From Wenjunlia tyrosinilytica (GTDB lineage: Bacteria; Actinomycetota; Actinomycetes; Streptomycetales; Streptomycetaceae): DNA of 64,000 nt. Of the stretch, positions 22,929 through 31,645 are shown one piece after another. The notes under the pieces are model-generated. The model was not told the origin of the DNA. It ran no database searches and was given only the letters and a program-made list of their open reading frames with translations. Numbering within the stretch: position 1 is the first letter of the stretch; every line of letters begins with the position of its first letter. A program made the translations under genes and the position numbers. The stretch spans positions 79,729-143,728 of the forward strand of contig NZ_BMMS01000002.1 of the NCBI RefSeq assembly GCF_014646055.1, given 5' to 3'.

Positions 22929-24166
22929 GCGACGGATGCCTCCAGCTCGGCGTCGATCTTGGCCAGCAGGCGCTCCTCGACGTCCTCGACGCCGATCTGC
23001 TGGACGAGCTCGGCGAAGAAGCCGCGCACGACCAGGCGGCGCGCCTCGTCGGCGGGGATGCCGCGCGCCATCAGGTAGAACAGCTGCTCGTCGTCGAAGC
23101 GGCCGGTCGCCGAGGCATGGCCGGCGCCGACGATCTCACCGGTCTCGATCTCCAGGTTGGGGACCGAGTCGACCCGCGCGCCGTCGCTGAGGACGAGGTT
23201 GCGGTTGAGCTCGTAGGTGTCGGTGCCCTCGGCCCCGGCACGGATCAGTACGTCGCCGATCCACACCGCGTGGGCGTCCTGGCCCTGGAGCGCGCCCTTG
23301 TAGGCCACGTTCGACCGGCAGTGCGGCACGTCGTGGTCGACGAAGAGGCGGTGCTCCTGGTGCTGCCCGGCGTCGGTGAAGAACAGGCCGTACAGCTCGG
23401 CCTCGCCGCCCGGAGCGCCGTAGACGACCCTCGGGTGGAGGCGGACGAGGTCTCCGCCGAAGGTGACGACGACCGACTTGAACAGCGCGTCGCGGCCGAC
23501 CAGCGCCGTGTGCTGGGCGACGTGCACGGCGGTGTCGGCCCAGTCCTGCACGGAGACGACGGTGAGCTTGGCACCGTCGCCGATGAGGTACTCGACATTG
23601 GCCGCCAGCGTGGCGTCACCGGTGTGGTCGATCACCACGACCGCCTCGGAGAAGGCGCCGATCTCGACCACGAGGTGGCCGAAGGCGGTGCCGCCCTCGC
23701 CGTGCACCTTCACCCGCACCGGCTCGGCGAGCACCTGCTCCTTGGGAATGGATACGACGGCGGCCTTCTCGAACGAGGAGAACGCCTGCGCCACCACCCG
23801 GTCCACCGGCATGCCCGACCGGCCGACGCGCTCGTCGTCGCGGCCGACCGTCTCGACACCCACGCCCTGCGGCGCCTCGACGGTGACGGCGACGCCGCCG
23901 TCCGCCTTGGCGCTGCCGTCGTGCAGTCCGCGAAGGCGCTCCAGCGGGGTGAACCGCCACTCCTCCTCGCGGCCGTGCGGCACCGGGAAGTCCGCCACGT
24001 CGTAGGACGCCGTGGCGCCGACGCGGGCGTCGACGGGCTGGTCGGCGCGGGAGGCAACAGCGGAGGCGCGCCCGGTACCGGGACCGGCCAGCTGCGCACC
24101 GGCACCCGCGGTGCCCACCTCGATCGACCCGGCTGTCGTGCTGCCGGCAGGAGTGTTCTCAGCCAT
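22925..24166 (-). CDS. sufD: Fe-S cluster assembly protein SufD
   Basis: 413 aa partner of SufB in the SufBC2D scaffold. The right-handed beta-helix core includes EYLIGDGAKLTVVSVQDWAD, and the C-terminal signature is VGAGHASATGRFDDEQLFYL, then MARGIPADEARRLVVRGFFA, where SufD carries the conserved His. An alanine/Gly/Thr-rich N-terminal 45 residues is a longer leader than in other phyla. It follows a 225-bp gap after sufB that contains a hairpin. Confidence 0.93.
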   Translation of the reverse strand: MAENTPAGSTTAGSIEVGTAGAGAQLAGPGTGRASAVASRADQPVDARVGATASYDVADFPVPHGREEEWRFTPLERLRGLHDGSAKADGGVAVTVEAPQGVGVETVGRDDERVGRSGMPVDRVVAQAFSSFEKAAVVSIPKEQVLAEPVRVKVHGEGGTAFGHLVVEIGAFSEAVVVIDHTGDATLAANVEYLIGDGAKLTVVSVQDWADTAVHVAQHTALVGRDALFKSVVVTFGGDLVRLHPRVVYGAPGGEAELYGLFFTDAGQHQEHRLFVDHDVPHCRSNVAYKGALQGQDAHAVWIGDVLIRAGAEGTDTYELNRNLVLSDGARVDSVPNLEIETGEIVGAGHASATGRFDDEQLFYLMARGIPADEARRLVVRGFFAELVQQIGVEDVEERLLAKIDAELEASVA

Positions 24167-24305
24167 GGCTGTCGTACTGCTCGCTTCCTCTGTGTCTGAG
24201 GTCTTCGTCCGAAGTCCTGGTCCGGAGTGGTCGTCCGAAGTCTTCGCCTTCGTGGGAGGCCTTCGTCCGAAAGCCCGGGTTCGCCCGTGAAGGGCGGTGG
24301 CGTCG

Positions 24306-24327
24306 GCCGCCTCCCCTTGGGGGCGGC
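24306..24327 (-). other. Hairpin in the sufB-sufD intergenic region
   Basis: GCCGCC (24306-24311) pairs with GGCGGC (24322-24327), extended by CCC/GGG around a small bulge. The 225-bp gap (24167-24391) otherwise holds short repeats of GTCCGAAGTC near 24200-24250 and no convincing gene. The stem could stabilise or partly terminate the operon transcript. Confidence 0.5.
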
Positions 24328-24391
24328 CCGCCCCGCGGCCTCGCGGACGGCCTCGCGCTCTCGCTCGGCCGACCGCTCGGCTCGCCCGGGG

Positions 24392-25804
24392 TCAGCCGAC
24401 CGCGCCCTCCATCTGCAGCTCGATCAACCGGTTGAGCTCCAGCGCGTACTCCATCGGCAGCTCGCGGGCGATGGGCTCGACGAAGCCGCGGACGATCATC
24501 GCCATGGCCTCGTTCTCCTCCAGGCCGCGGCTCATGAGGTAGAAGAGCTGGTCCTCACTGACCTTGGAGACCGTGGCCTCGTGGCCCATGGACACATCGT
24601 CCTCGCGGACGTCCACATAGGGGTACGTGTCGGAGCGGGAGATCGTGTCCACGAGCAGCGCGTCGCACAGCACATTGGACTTCGCGCCCTGGGCGCCCTC
24701 GCCGATCTCGATCAAGCCGCGGTACGAGGTGCGGCCGCCGCCTCGCGCCACCGACTTGGAGACGATGCTGGAGGAGGTGTTGGGCGCCATGTGCACCATC
24801 TTGGCGCCGGCGTCCTGGTGCTGGCCCTCGCCCGCGAAGGCGATGGACAGGGTCTCGCCCTTGGCGTGCTCGCCCATGAGGTACACGGCCGGGTACTTCA
24901 TGGTCACCTTGGAGCCGATGTTGCCGTCGACCCACTCCATGGTCGCGCCCTCGTAGGCGACGGCGCGCTTGGTGACCAGGTTGTAGACGTTGTTCGACCA
25001 GTTCTGGATGGTCGTGTAGCGGCAGCGGGCGCCCTTCTTGACGATGATCTCGACGACCGCGGAGTGCAGCGAGTCCGACTTGTAGATCGGCGCGGTACAG
25101 CCCTCGACGTAGTGGACGTAGGCGTCCTCGTCGACGATGATCAGCGTCCGCTCGAACTGGCCCATGTTCTCGGTGTTGATCCGGAAGTAGGCCTGGAGCG
25201 GGATCTCCACGTGCACGCCCTTCGGCACGTAGATGAAGGAGCCACCGGACCACACGGCCGTGTTCAGCGCGGCGAACTTGTTGTCACCCGCCGGGATGAC
25301 GGTGCCGAAGTACTCCTGGAACAGCTCCGGGTGCTCCTTGAGCGCCGTGTCGGTGTCCAGGAAGATGACGCCCTGCTCCTCCAGGTCCTCGCGGATCTGG
25401 TGGTAGACGACCTCCGACTCGTACTGGGCGGCGACACCGGCGACGAGGCGCTGCTTCTCCGCCTCCGGGATGCCCAGCTTGTCGTAGGTGTTCTTGATGT
25501 CCTCGGGCAGCTCGTCCCAGGAAGCGGCCTGCTTCTCGGTGGAGCGCACGAAGTACTTGATGTTGTCGAAGTCGATCCCGGACAGGTCCGAGCCCCAGGT
25601 CGGCATGGGCTTCTTGCCGAACAGCCGCAGGCCCTTCAGACGCATCTTGAGCATCCAGTCCGGCTCGGACTTCTTGGCCGAGATGTCCCGGACGACCTCG
25701 TCGGACAGGCCCCGCTTGGCAGCGGCTCCCGCCACGTCGGAGTCGGCCCAGCCGTACTCGTATGTGCCCAGACCCTCGAGCTCCGGGTGAGCGGTCGTGG
25801 TCAT
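24392..25804 (-). CDS. sufB: Fe-S cluster assembly protein SufB
   Basis: 470 aa, the main scaffold subunit on which clusters are built. It carries [20 protein letters not shown] at the N-terminus, then [38 protein letters not shown] and [20 protein letters not shown] with the conserved Cys, and the C-terminal [20 protein letters not shown]. The start ATG overlaps the sufR stop (ATGA), so the first structural gene is coupled to its repressor. Confidence 0.95.
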   Translation of the reverse strand: MTTTAHPELEGLGTYEYGWADSDVAGAAAKRGLSDEVVRDISAKKSEPDWMLKMRLKGLRLFGKKPMPTWGSDLSGIDFDNIKYFVRSTEKQAASWDELPEDIKNTYDKLGIPEAEKQRLVAGVAAQYESEVVYHQIREDLEEQGVIFLDTDTALKEHPELFQEYFGTVIPAGDNKFAALNTAVWSGGSFIYVPKGVHVEIPLQAYFRINTENMGQFERTLIIVDEDAYVHYVEGCTAPIYKSDSLHSAVVEIIVKKGARCRYTTIQNWSNNVYNLVTKRAVAYEGATMEWVDGNIGSKVTMKYPAVYLMGEHAKGETLSIAFAGEGQHQDAGAKMVHMAPNTSSSIVSKSVARGGGRTSYRGLIEIGEGAQGAKSNVLCDALLVDTISRSDTYPYVDVREDDVSMGHEATVSKVSEDQLFYLMSRGLEENEAMAMIVRGFVEPIARELPMEYALELNRLIELQMEGAVG

Positions 25805-26778
25805 GCGGGGTTCCTCCCGGCCTCAACTGCGGATGCGACGTTCTCAGGACTTGCGTTCGGCGAAGCGTTCTTCGGCGAAGCGTTCTTCTGCAAAGCGGTA
25901 CTGCGGTCTTCCGGCTCTTCAACGGGGTCTTCCGGCGGCGCGCCGCCGCTCCGCGCGGGCGGCCGTTGAGCGGCCGGGGGCGCCGGCGTCGGCACGAACG
26001 TCGTGCACACTCCGTCGCCGTGGGCGATGGTGGCCAGACGCTGCACATGGGTGCCGAGCAGGCGGGAGAAGACCTCGGTCTCCGCCTCGCACAGCTGCGG
26101 GAACTGCTCGGCCACGTGCTGCACCGGGCAGTGGTGCTGGCAGAGCTGCTCTCCCAGCGGCCGGGCGGCGCGTCCGGCCACGGCCGGTGCGGGCGCGCTA
26201 CGAGCGGTAGCAGCGTACCCGTCCGCGGTCAATGCCTCGGCGAGTGCCCTCGCCCGCTCATGGGGCTCGGCGGCCTCGACGTCCTCGCGGTAGCGCTCGG
26301 CCTGCGCGGCGAAACGGGCTCGGGCGAACTCCGCCACCGCGGCCTCGCCCGCCTCGCCTCCGCCCGCGCTCCGTGCGATCCAGCGCATGGCGTCCGCCGC
26401 GAGCTGGTCGTACGCCTGGTAGAAGGCGTCACGACCGGAGTCGGTGAGCGCGAACACCTTCGCGGGACGGCCCCGTCCGCGGCTGCCGTACACCCGCTGC
26501 TCGCGCGGCTCGGCGATGCCTTCGGCCACGAGCGCGTCGAGGTGGCGGCGGACGGCCGCGGGGGTCAGCTCCAGCCGTTCGGCCAGGTCCGCCGCGGTGG
26601 ACGGGCCGTGGTCGAGGATGGAACGGGCCACCTTGTTACGGGTGCCGTGCTGGGTCTCGCCGCCGTCGGCGGCGGGGGCCATGTGCGCGGGCACGGCCGG
26701 CGCGGTGTGGGCAGGCACGGCCGACGGGGCGGCAGCCAGGGCCGCCTTCCGCTCCGAAGCCTTGCTCACGTTTTTCAC
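25801..26778 (-). CDS. sufR: SUF operon repressor SufR (Fe-S winged-helix regulator)
   Basis: 325 aa from GTG 26778. The winged helix-turn-helix spans about residues 45-110 ([54 protein letters not shown]). The C-terminal cluster-binding segment has the SufR cysteines in [20 protein letters not shown]. With a cluster bound it should repress the SUF operon. A Pro/Ala/Glu-rich C-terminal tail of about 60 residues ends in short KNASP repeats, encoded by repeats of GGCGAAGCGTTCTTC at 25858-25890. The GTG lies inside a CAAC-N6-GTTG box. No clear ribosome site is seen, so the message may be leaderless. Confidence 0.92.
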   Translation of the reverse strand: MKNVSKASERKAALAAAPSAVPAHTAPAVPAHMAPAADGGETQHGTRNKVARSILDHGPSTAADLAERLELTPAAVRRHLDALVAEGIAEPREQRVYGSRGRGRPAKVFALTDSGRDAFYQAYDQLAADAMRWIARSAGGGEAGEAAVAEFARARFAAQAERYREDVEAAEPHERARALAEALTADGYAATARSAPAPAVAGRAARPLGEQLCQHHCPVQHVAEQFPQLCEAETEVFSRLLGTHVQRLATIAHGDGVCTTFVPTPAPPAAQRPPARSGGAPPEDPVEEPEDRSTALQKNASPKNASPNASPENVASAVEAGRNPA

Positions 26779-26791
26779 AACACCATTGTTG
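26778..26791. promoter_or_regulatory. SufR operator, CAAC-N6-GTTG
   Basis: CAAC (26778-26781), six bases, GTTG (26788-26791); the full palindrome is CAACA-CCAT-TGTTG. This is exactly the SufR consensus reported for cyanobacteria and actinobacteria. It overlaps the sufR start codon, which implies autorepression of the whole operon. Confidence 0.88.
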
Positions 26792-26850
26792 CTTAATTCC
26801 CGCGCGAGGGACAACCCGACGCGGATCACCGGCCCGGTGTCCTGCGTCAC

Positions 26851-26868
26851 TTAGGGGAACCTAACCCC
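26851..26868. promoter_or_regulatory. Possible iron box (DmdR/IdeR-like) between sufR and the ABC exporter
   Basis: TTAGGGGAACCTAACC on the plus strand, read on the minus strand as GGTTAGGTTCCCCTAA, matches about 12 of 19 positions of the actinobacterial iron-box consensus, with both TTAGG and CCTAA halves present. It lies about 75 bp before the sufR start and 90 bp before the divergent ABC gene. Confidence 0.4.
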
Positions 26869-26946
26869 TCTCCCGTGCTGACCTGCGCAAACGCCCGGAG
26901 GTTGCCGACCGGTAACCCAGTGGGTCTGAACGGGGCGTGGGCTTCG

Positions 26947-26960
26947 TAGACTTCGCTCCA
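26947..26960 (+). promoter_or_regulatory. -10 element TAGACT positioned for a leaderless ABC transcript
   Basis: TAGACT (26947-26952) ends eight bases before the ATG at 26960, so transcription would start at or next to the start codon. No ribosome site is present upstream, consistent with a leaderless message. Confidence 0.55.
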
Positions 26961-27886
26961 TGCAGAGACAGCCCGCGGTCGAGGTCGTCGGACTGGTCAA
27001 GCGGTACGGCGCGAAGACCGCGGTGGACCGGCTGGACCTGACCGTCGGTGAGGGGACCGTCACCGCCGTCCTCGGCCCCAACGGAGCCGGGAAGACCACC
27101 ACGGTCGAGACCTGCGAGGGCTACCGCAGACCCGACGGCGGGAGCGTGAGGATCCTGGGCCTGGACCCCGTGGCGGACAACGCGGCCCTGCGGCCGAGGA
27201 TCGGCGTCATGCTCCAGTCCGGGGGGGTCTACCCCGGCGCGCGGGCCGAGGAGATGCTGCGGCACACCGCGAGGCTCCACGCCCAGCCCGTCGACGTGGA
27301 CCTCCTCATCGAGCGGCTCGGCCTCGAATCGTGCGGCCGCACCACCTACCGGCGGCTGTCCGGCGGACAGCAGCAGCGCCTCGCGCTCGCCATGGCCGTC
27401 GTCGGGCGGCCGGAGCTGCTCTTCCTGGACGAGCCGACCGCGGGCCTGGACCCGCAGGCCCGGCACGCCACCTGGGACCTGGTGCGGGAGCTGCGCTCGG
27501 ACGGGGCGACCATCGTGCTGACCACCCACTTCATGGACGAGGCCGAGGAGCTGGCGGACGACGTCTCGGTCATCGACCGCGGCCGGGTGATCGCCCGGGG
27601 GACCCCCGAGGAGCTGTGCCGCGGCGGTGCGGAGAACACGCTGCGGTTCAGCGGACGCCCCGGCCTGGACCTGGCGTCCCTGCTGAAGGCCCTGCCGGCC
27701 GACACCGCCGCCGCCGAGATCACCCCCGGCAGCTACCGCATCGAGGGCAAGGTCAATCCGCAGCTGCTGGCGACCGTCACCTCGTGGTGCGCCCAGCACG
27801 GCGTGATGCCGGACCGGCTGGCGGTCGAGCGCCGCACCCTCGAGGACGTCTTCCTCGAACTGACCGGACGGGAGCTTCGCGGATGA
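26960..27886 (+). CDS. ABC transporter ATP-binding protein (ABC-2 exporter)
   Basis: 308 aa. All motifs are consensus: Walker A GPNGAGKTT, Q-loop VMLQSGG, signature LSGGQQQRLALAM, Walker B LLFLDEPTAGLDPQ, H-loop LTTHFMDEAEELA. The C-terminal domain after DRGRVIARGTPEEL is the usual DrrA-like extension. It is coupled to the following permease by an ATGA overlap. The gene is divergent from sufR and adjacent to ctaA; the ABC pair next to heme A genes in actinobacteria is common, but its substrate is not established. Confidence 0.88.
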   Translation: MQRQPAVEVVGLVKRYGAKTAVDRLDLTVGEGTVTAVLGPNGAGKTTTVETCEGYRRPDGGSVRILGLDPVADNAALRPRIGVMLQSGGVYPGARAEEMLRHTARLHAQPVDVDLLIERLGLESCGRTTYRRLSGGQQQRLALAMAVVGRPELLFLDEPTAGLDPQARHATWDLVRELRSDGATIVLTTHFMDEAEELADDVSVIDRGRVIARGTPEELCRGGAENTLRFSGRPGLDLASLLKALPADTAAAEITPGSYRIEGKVNPQLLATVTSWCAQHGVMPDRLAVERRTLEDVFLELTGRELRG

Positions 27887-28653
27887 GAGCGACGGGCACT
27901 TTCGCGCCCCGCCCGGGGGCGGCCCCGCTGCCCCGGATGATCCGGGCGCAGACGGCGCTGGAGACCCGGATGCTGCTGCGCAACGGCGAGCAGCTCCTGC
28001 TGACGATCGTCATCCCGTCGATGCTCCTGGTGCTCTTCAGCGCCGTGGCCATCGTGGACACCGGCGGCGGGGAGCGGGTGGACTTCCTCGCTCCCGGACT
28101 GCTGGCCCTCGCCGTGATGTCCACGGCGTTCACCGGGCAGGCCATCGCCACCGGGTTCGAGCGGCGGTACGGGGTGCTCAAGCGGCTGGGTGCGAGCCCG
28201 CTGCCCCGCTGGGCCCTGATGACGGCCAAGACCGGCTCGGTGCTTGTGACCGAGGCGCTGCAGGTGGCGCTGCTGACGGTGATCGCGCTGGCGCTCGGCT
28301 GGTCGCCGCACGGCAACCCCTTGGCCGTCCTGCTGCTGATCGTGCTGGGCACGGCAGCGTTCTCGGGCCTGGGGCTGCTGATGGCGGGGACCCTGCGGGC
28401 GGAGGCCACCCTGGCCGCCGCGAACCTCGTCTTCGTCCTCCTCCTGCTGGCCGGCGGCGTGATCGTTCCGCTGGACAGGTTCCCCGAGGGGGTGCGGTCG
28501 TTCCTGGAGCTGCTGCCGATCTCCGCCCTGTCCGACGGATTGCGCGAGGTGCTCCAGCACGGGGCCGGGATGCCCTGGGGCGATGTGGGAGTGCTGGCGC
28601 TGTGGTCGGTGGTGGGGCTGGCGGCGGCAGCCCGCTTCTTCCGCTGGGAGTAG
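27883..28653 (+). CDS. ABC-2 type transporter permease
   Basis: 256 aa with six predicted membrane helices: about residues 38-58, 68-85, 115-137, 145-165, 173-195 and 230-250. The cytoplasmic loop FERRYGVLKRLGASPLPRWA is the conserved element of DrrB-type permeases that contacts the ATPase. The start ATG overlaps the ATPase stop. The pair forms a complete exporter. Downstream to ctaA are 177 bp holding two copies of a 20-bp G-rich repeat (28677-28717). Confidence 0.86.
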   Translation: MRATGTFAPRPGAAPLPRMIRAQTALETRMLLRNGEQLLLTIVIPSMLLVLFSAVAIVDTGGGERVDFLAPGLLALAVMSTAFTGQAIATGFERRYGVLKRLGASPLPRWALMTAKTGSVLVTEALQVALLTVIALALGWSPHGNPLAVLLLIVLGTAAFSGLGLLMAGTLRAEATLAAANLVFVLLLLAGGVIVPLDRFPEGVRSFLELLPISALSDGLREVLQHGAGMPWGDVGVLALWSVVGLAAAARFFRWE

Positions 28654-28676
28654 GGTTCCGCCGGGAGTAGGGGCAG

Positions 28677-28717
28677 GGCGCTTGGGAGCAGGGACGGGGC
28701 GCTTGGGAGCAGGGACG
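28677..28717. repeat. Two tandem copies of GGCGCTTGGGAGCAGGGACG
   Basis: Identical 20-bp units at 28677-28696 and 28698-28717, period 21 bp, in the permease-ctaA intergenic region, followed by a GC-rich inverted repeat around GGCGCCCCTGCCC. No gene is seen in the 177-bp gap. Confidence 0.9.
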
Positions 28718-28818
28718 GGGGCGCCCCTGCCCGGCCGCCCGGGGCGGACCGGCCCGGGCGGGTCTCACGGCGCGGACGCCTGCCGGGACCCACGTGAAGG
28801 CATTCACAAACGGCCGCC

Positions 28819-28831
28819 TACGATGGGTCCG
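28819..28831 (+). promoter_or_regulatory. -10 element TACGAT placing the ctaA transcript start at its GTG
   Basis: TACGAT (28819-28824) is six bases before the GTG at 28831, and no Shine-Dalgarno sequence precedes that codon. ctaA is therefore a good candidate for a leaderless gene. Confidence 0.55.
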
Positions 28832-29814
28832 TGCTGAACTCGCTCAACCCCTTCGCCGCCATCGCCCGCCGCCGGCAGCCCTCCGCCGCCTTCGTCGAGC
28901 GGGCCGCGCTCGCGACCGTCGTGATGAGCGTCGTCATCGTCGTGACCGGGGGGGCCGTACGGCTGACGGAGTCCGGGCTCGGCTGCCCCACCTGGCCGAC
29001 CTGCACCGCCGAGTCGCTCACCCCGACCGGCCAGATGGGCATCCACGGCGCCATCGAGTTCGGCAACCGCATGCTCACCTATGTCCTGTGCGCGGCCGTC
29101 GGTCTGGCGATCGTGGCCGCCCGCGCCCGCTCACCCTGGCGAAGGGACCTCACCCGGCTCGGCTGGGCGCAGTTCTGGATCGTCATGAGCAACGCGGTCG
29201 TCGGCGGCGTCACCGTGCTGACCGGCCTCAACCCCTACATCGTGGGGTCGCACTTCCTGATCAGCTCGGCCCTGATCACGGTCGCCGTGCTCATGTGGAA
29301 GCGGGCGGGCGAGGGCTCGGGGCCCGCAAGGCCCCTGGTCGCCAAGCCGGTCGGGCAGCTCACCTGGGGCCTGGTCGCCGCCACGGGAGCGCTGATCGTC
29401 GTCGGCACGGTCGTGACGGGCGCCGGGCCGCACGCGGGCGACGCCAAGAAGGTCCACCGCATCCCGCTCGACTGGGAGCGGGTGACCCAGCTCCATGTGG
29501 ACCTGGTCTTCCTCGTCCTCGGTGTGTCCCTCGCGCTCCTCTTCGTGCTCCGGGCGACCGGCGCTCCGGCGGCCGCCCGCGCCCGCTGCCGTGATCTGCT
29601 GGTCGTCCTGCTCGCCCAGGGCGTGGTCGGGTTCGTCCAGTACTTCACCCACCTGCCCGAGCTCGTCGTCGGTGCCCACATGCTCGGCTCGGGCCTGGTG
29701 TGGATCGCGGTGCTGCGCCTGGCGCTGGCGCTGCGCGAGCGCCCGGTCGAGGAGCCCGGGGCAGCGGACATCCCGGGCCCGGTCAAGGACGAGCCCCGCC
29801 TCTCGGCGGTCTGA
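28831..29814 (+). CDS. ctaA: Heme A synthase (COX15/CtaA family)
   Basis: 327-aa membrane enzyme that oxidises the C8 methyl of heme O to give heme A for cytochrome aa3. Eight helices in two four-helix halves are visible. The extracellular Cys pair is in LGCPTWPTC, the heme-ligand histidines are in GIHGAIEFGNRM and VGSHFLISSA in the first half and TQLHVDLVFLVLG and VGAHMLGSGL in the second. A GAGPHAGD loop follows helix five. The GTG start is probably leaderless. The TGA stop is the first base group of a long 15-bp repeat array that extends to the next gene. Confidence 0.93.
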   Translation: MLNSLNPFAAIARRRQPSAAFVERAALATVVMSVVIVVTGGAVRLTESGLGCPTWPTCTAESLTPTGQMGIHGAIEFGNRMLTYVLCAAVGLAIVAARARSPWRRDLTRLGWAQFWIVMSNAVVGGVTVLTGLNPYIVGSHFLISSALITVAVLMWKRAGEGSGPARPLVAKPVGQLTWGLVAATGALIVVGTVVTGAGPHAGDAKKVHRIPLDWERVTQLHVDLVFLVLGVSLALLFVLRATGAPAAARARCRDLLVVLLAQGVVGFVQYFTHLPELVVGAHMLGSGLVWIAVLRLALALRERPVEEPGAADIPGPVKDEPRLSAV

Positions 29815-29963
29815 GGCCGACGGTCCGAGGCCGACAGGTCCGAGGTCGACGGGTCCGAGGCCGACGGGTCCGAGGCCGACGGGTCCGAGGCCGACGGGTC
29901 CGAAGTCGGCCGGGTCCGAGGCCGACGGGTCCGAAGTCGGCCGGGTCCGAGGTCGGCCGGTCA
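29814..29963. repeat. 15-bp minisatellite of about ten units between two stop codons
   Basis: Units of AGGCCGACGGGTCCG (14-16 bp, variants AAGTCGGCCGGGTCCG and AGGTCGACGGGTCCG) run without break from the last base of the ctaA stop (29812-29814) to the stop of the convergent gene (29961-29963). The whole spacer between the two genes is repeat. Confidence 0.95.
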
Positions 29964-30311
29964 GGCGCGTACCGGCGCCTGGATGCCCGCCATGCGCTTC
30001 CACTCGTAGGGGCCGGTGCGCACCTTCGCGGCGAGTTCGCCGTCGAACTGCTCGTGCACCGTGAGCTCGGCCAGCTCCGCCGCGCGCCGGGCGATGTCGT
30101 GGCTCGGGGCCACCAGGTCGCCCCAGCCCCCGTCGGCGCCGACGAGCACGATCCTCGTACCCGCCTCACCGATGTACTCGAGTGTGCCGTCGGCGCTGCC
30201 GCCGCGGGACTTGGCGAAGGCGCGGATCCGTTTGGCGAGCCGGGCCGCCCGACGCTCGGCGCGCTTGTCGGCGCCGTCCCGGGGGCCCTCGGTGATGGTG
30301 TCGTCAGCCAT
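29961..30311 (-). CDS. Conserved hypothetical protein
   Basis: 116 aa, no recognised domain. A basic helical N-terminus (ADKRAERRAARLAKRIRAFA) precedes an alpha/beta-looking core (GTRIVLVGADGGWGDLVAPS, HDIARRAAELAELTVHEQFD) and ends EWKRMAGIQAPVRA. It is soluble and convergent to ctaA, upstream of ctaB on the same strand (98 bp apart). Its stop codon lies in the last unit of the 15-bp array. Confidence 0.75.
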   Translation of the reverse strand: MADDTITEGPRDGADKRAERRAARLAKRIRAFAKSRGGSADGTLEYIGEAGTRIVLVGADGGWGDLVAPSHDIARRAAELAELTVHEQFDGELAAKVRTGPYEWKRMAGIQAPVRA

Positions 30312-30380
30312 GCCCCGATGCTACGCGCAGGTAGAGGAGCCCGCGGAAGCGGCTGCCGCTTCAGGCAGCCGGCACGGGAA

Positions 30381-30422
30381 GTCAGTGCAGGAAGGTCAGC
30401 GCAGGAACGTCAGCGCAGGAAG
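30381..30422. repeat. Three 14-bp tandem repeats across the ctaB stop codon
   Basis: GTCAGTGCAGGAAG, GTCAGCGCAGGAAC and GTCAGCGCAGGAAG follow directly at 30381, 30395 and 30409. The ctaB stop (TCA on the plus strand, 30410-30412) lies in the third unit, so the same stop triplet is present in all three. Confidence 0.92.
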
Positions 30423-31351
30423 GGGTCCACCGCGACGGCCACGAACAGCAGCGTCAGGTAGGTGATCGACCAGTGGAACAGCCGCATCTCCTGGAGCTTC
30501 GCCCCGACCACTCCCGCCTTGGCGCGGCTCCGCAGGCCGTGCGCCTCCTTCAGCCACAGCACACCGAGCGCGGCCGCGACCACGGGGTAGACGAGCGAGG
30601 TGTGCGCCAGGGGCCACAGGGCCAGCGAGACCGCGACCATCACCCAGCTGTAGAGGACGATCTGGCGGGCCACCTCCGCGTTGGAGGCCACGACCGGCAG
30701 CATCGGCACATTCGCCTTGACGTAGTCGTCCTTGACCTTCATCGACAGCGGCCAGTAGTGCGGCGGCGTCCAGAAGAAGACCACGAGGAAGAGGACGAGG
30801 GCCGCCCACGACAGCGAGTTCGTGACGGCGGCCCAGCCGATGAGGACCGGCATGCAGCCCGCGATCCCGCCCCACACGATGTTCTGCGAGGTTCGGCGTT
30901 TGAGGCCGAGGGTGTAGACGAAGACGTAGAAAAGGATGGCGGCCACGGACAGCACCGCGGACAGCGGGTTCACCAGGACGGCGAACCACACGGTCGAGAC
31001 GACAGCGAGGGTGATACCGAAGACGAGGCCTTCACGGGGAGTGACCATTCCCGTGACGATCGGACGCTGCTCCGTGCGGTGCATCAGCCGGTCGATATCG
31101 CGGTCGATGTACATGTTCAGGGCGTTGGCACCACCCGCCGACAGGTATCCGCCGAAGACCGTGGCCAGCACCAGCCACAGGTCCGGCACACCGTCCGCGG
31201 CGAGGAACATGACCGGCACCGTCGACATGAGCAGGAGCTCGATGACGCGCGGCTTCGTGAGCGCCACGAATGCCTTGACCCGAGCGCCGAACGGACGGTG
31301 CCCGCGGCTCGTTCCGATGACCCCTGCGGGTCGGGACTCGACGGCCGTCAC
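30410..31351 (-). CDS. ctaB: Protoheme IX farnesyltransferase (heme O synthase)
   Basis: 313-aa UbiA-family membrane enzyme that adds farnesyl to heme b, giving heme O, the substrate of CtaA. The first prenyl-diphosphate motif is [15 protein letters not shown] (N-x3-D-x3-D) and the second region is [15 protein letters not shown]; about eight to nine helices follow the usual pattern. The GTG at 31351 is preceded by AGGGG and begins [10 protein letters not shown]. Much longer open frames on this strand run antisense through tkt and are not used. It diverges from tkt across 294 bp with no other gene in it. Confidence 0.93.
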   Translation of the reverse strand: MTAVESRPAGVIGTSRGHRPFGARVKAFVALTKPRVIELLLMSTVPVMFLAADGVPDLWLVLATVFGGYLSAGGANALNMYIDRDIDRLMHRTEQRPIVTGMVTPREGLVFGITLAVVSTVWFAVLVNPLSAVLSVAAILFYVFVYTLGLKRRTSQNIVWGGIAGCMPVLIGWAAVTNSLSWAALVLFLVVFFWTPPHYWPLSMKVKDDYVKANVPMLPVVASNAEVARQIVLYSWVMVAVSLALWPLAHTSLVYPVVAAALGVLWLKEAHGLRSRAKAGVVGAKLQEMRLFHWSITYLTLLFVAVAVDPFLR

Positions 31352-31645
31352 GAAAACCCCTGAAGAGATAAGACATGCAAGCCCCAGGGGTACAGCAGAT
31401 GTACGACCAGGGAGGTCCTTGCGCTTACCACGCCACTCTAGACGCATCGCAACTACCGTCTTGCGCCGGGGGTCGCCCGTGTTCCGCCGCCCCGCCGGCG
31501 CTCCGTCCCCGCTGGGAATCGGCTCGAGTACGGAACGGTTGGCCGGAAGGCCGAAAAGCCGAGCCCCCCATCGGCGGTAGGCTCGACAGCGCCGGTTTGC
31601 ACGCCGTTTCTCGGCGTTCGACATCGAGAGGAGCCCTGACTCAGG

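Noticed and set aside
29814-29963. A coding repeat protein (GPVGLGPVGLG on the minus strand)
   Set aside because: The frame is open only because of the repeat, lacks a ribosome site and collides with the ctaA 3' end.
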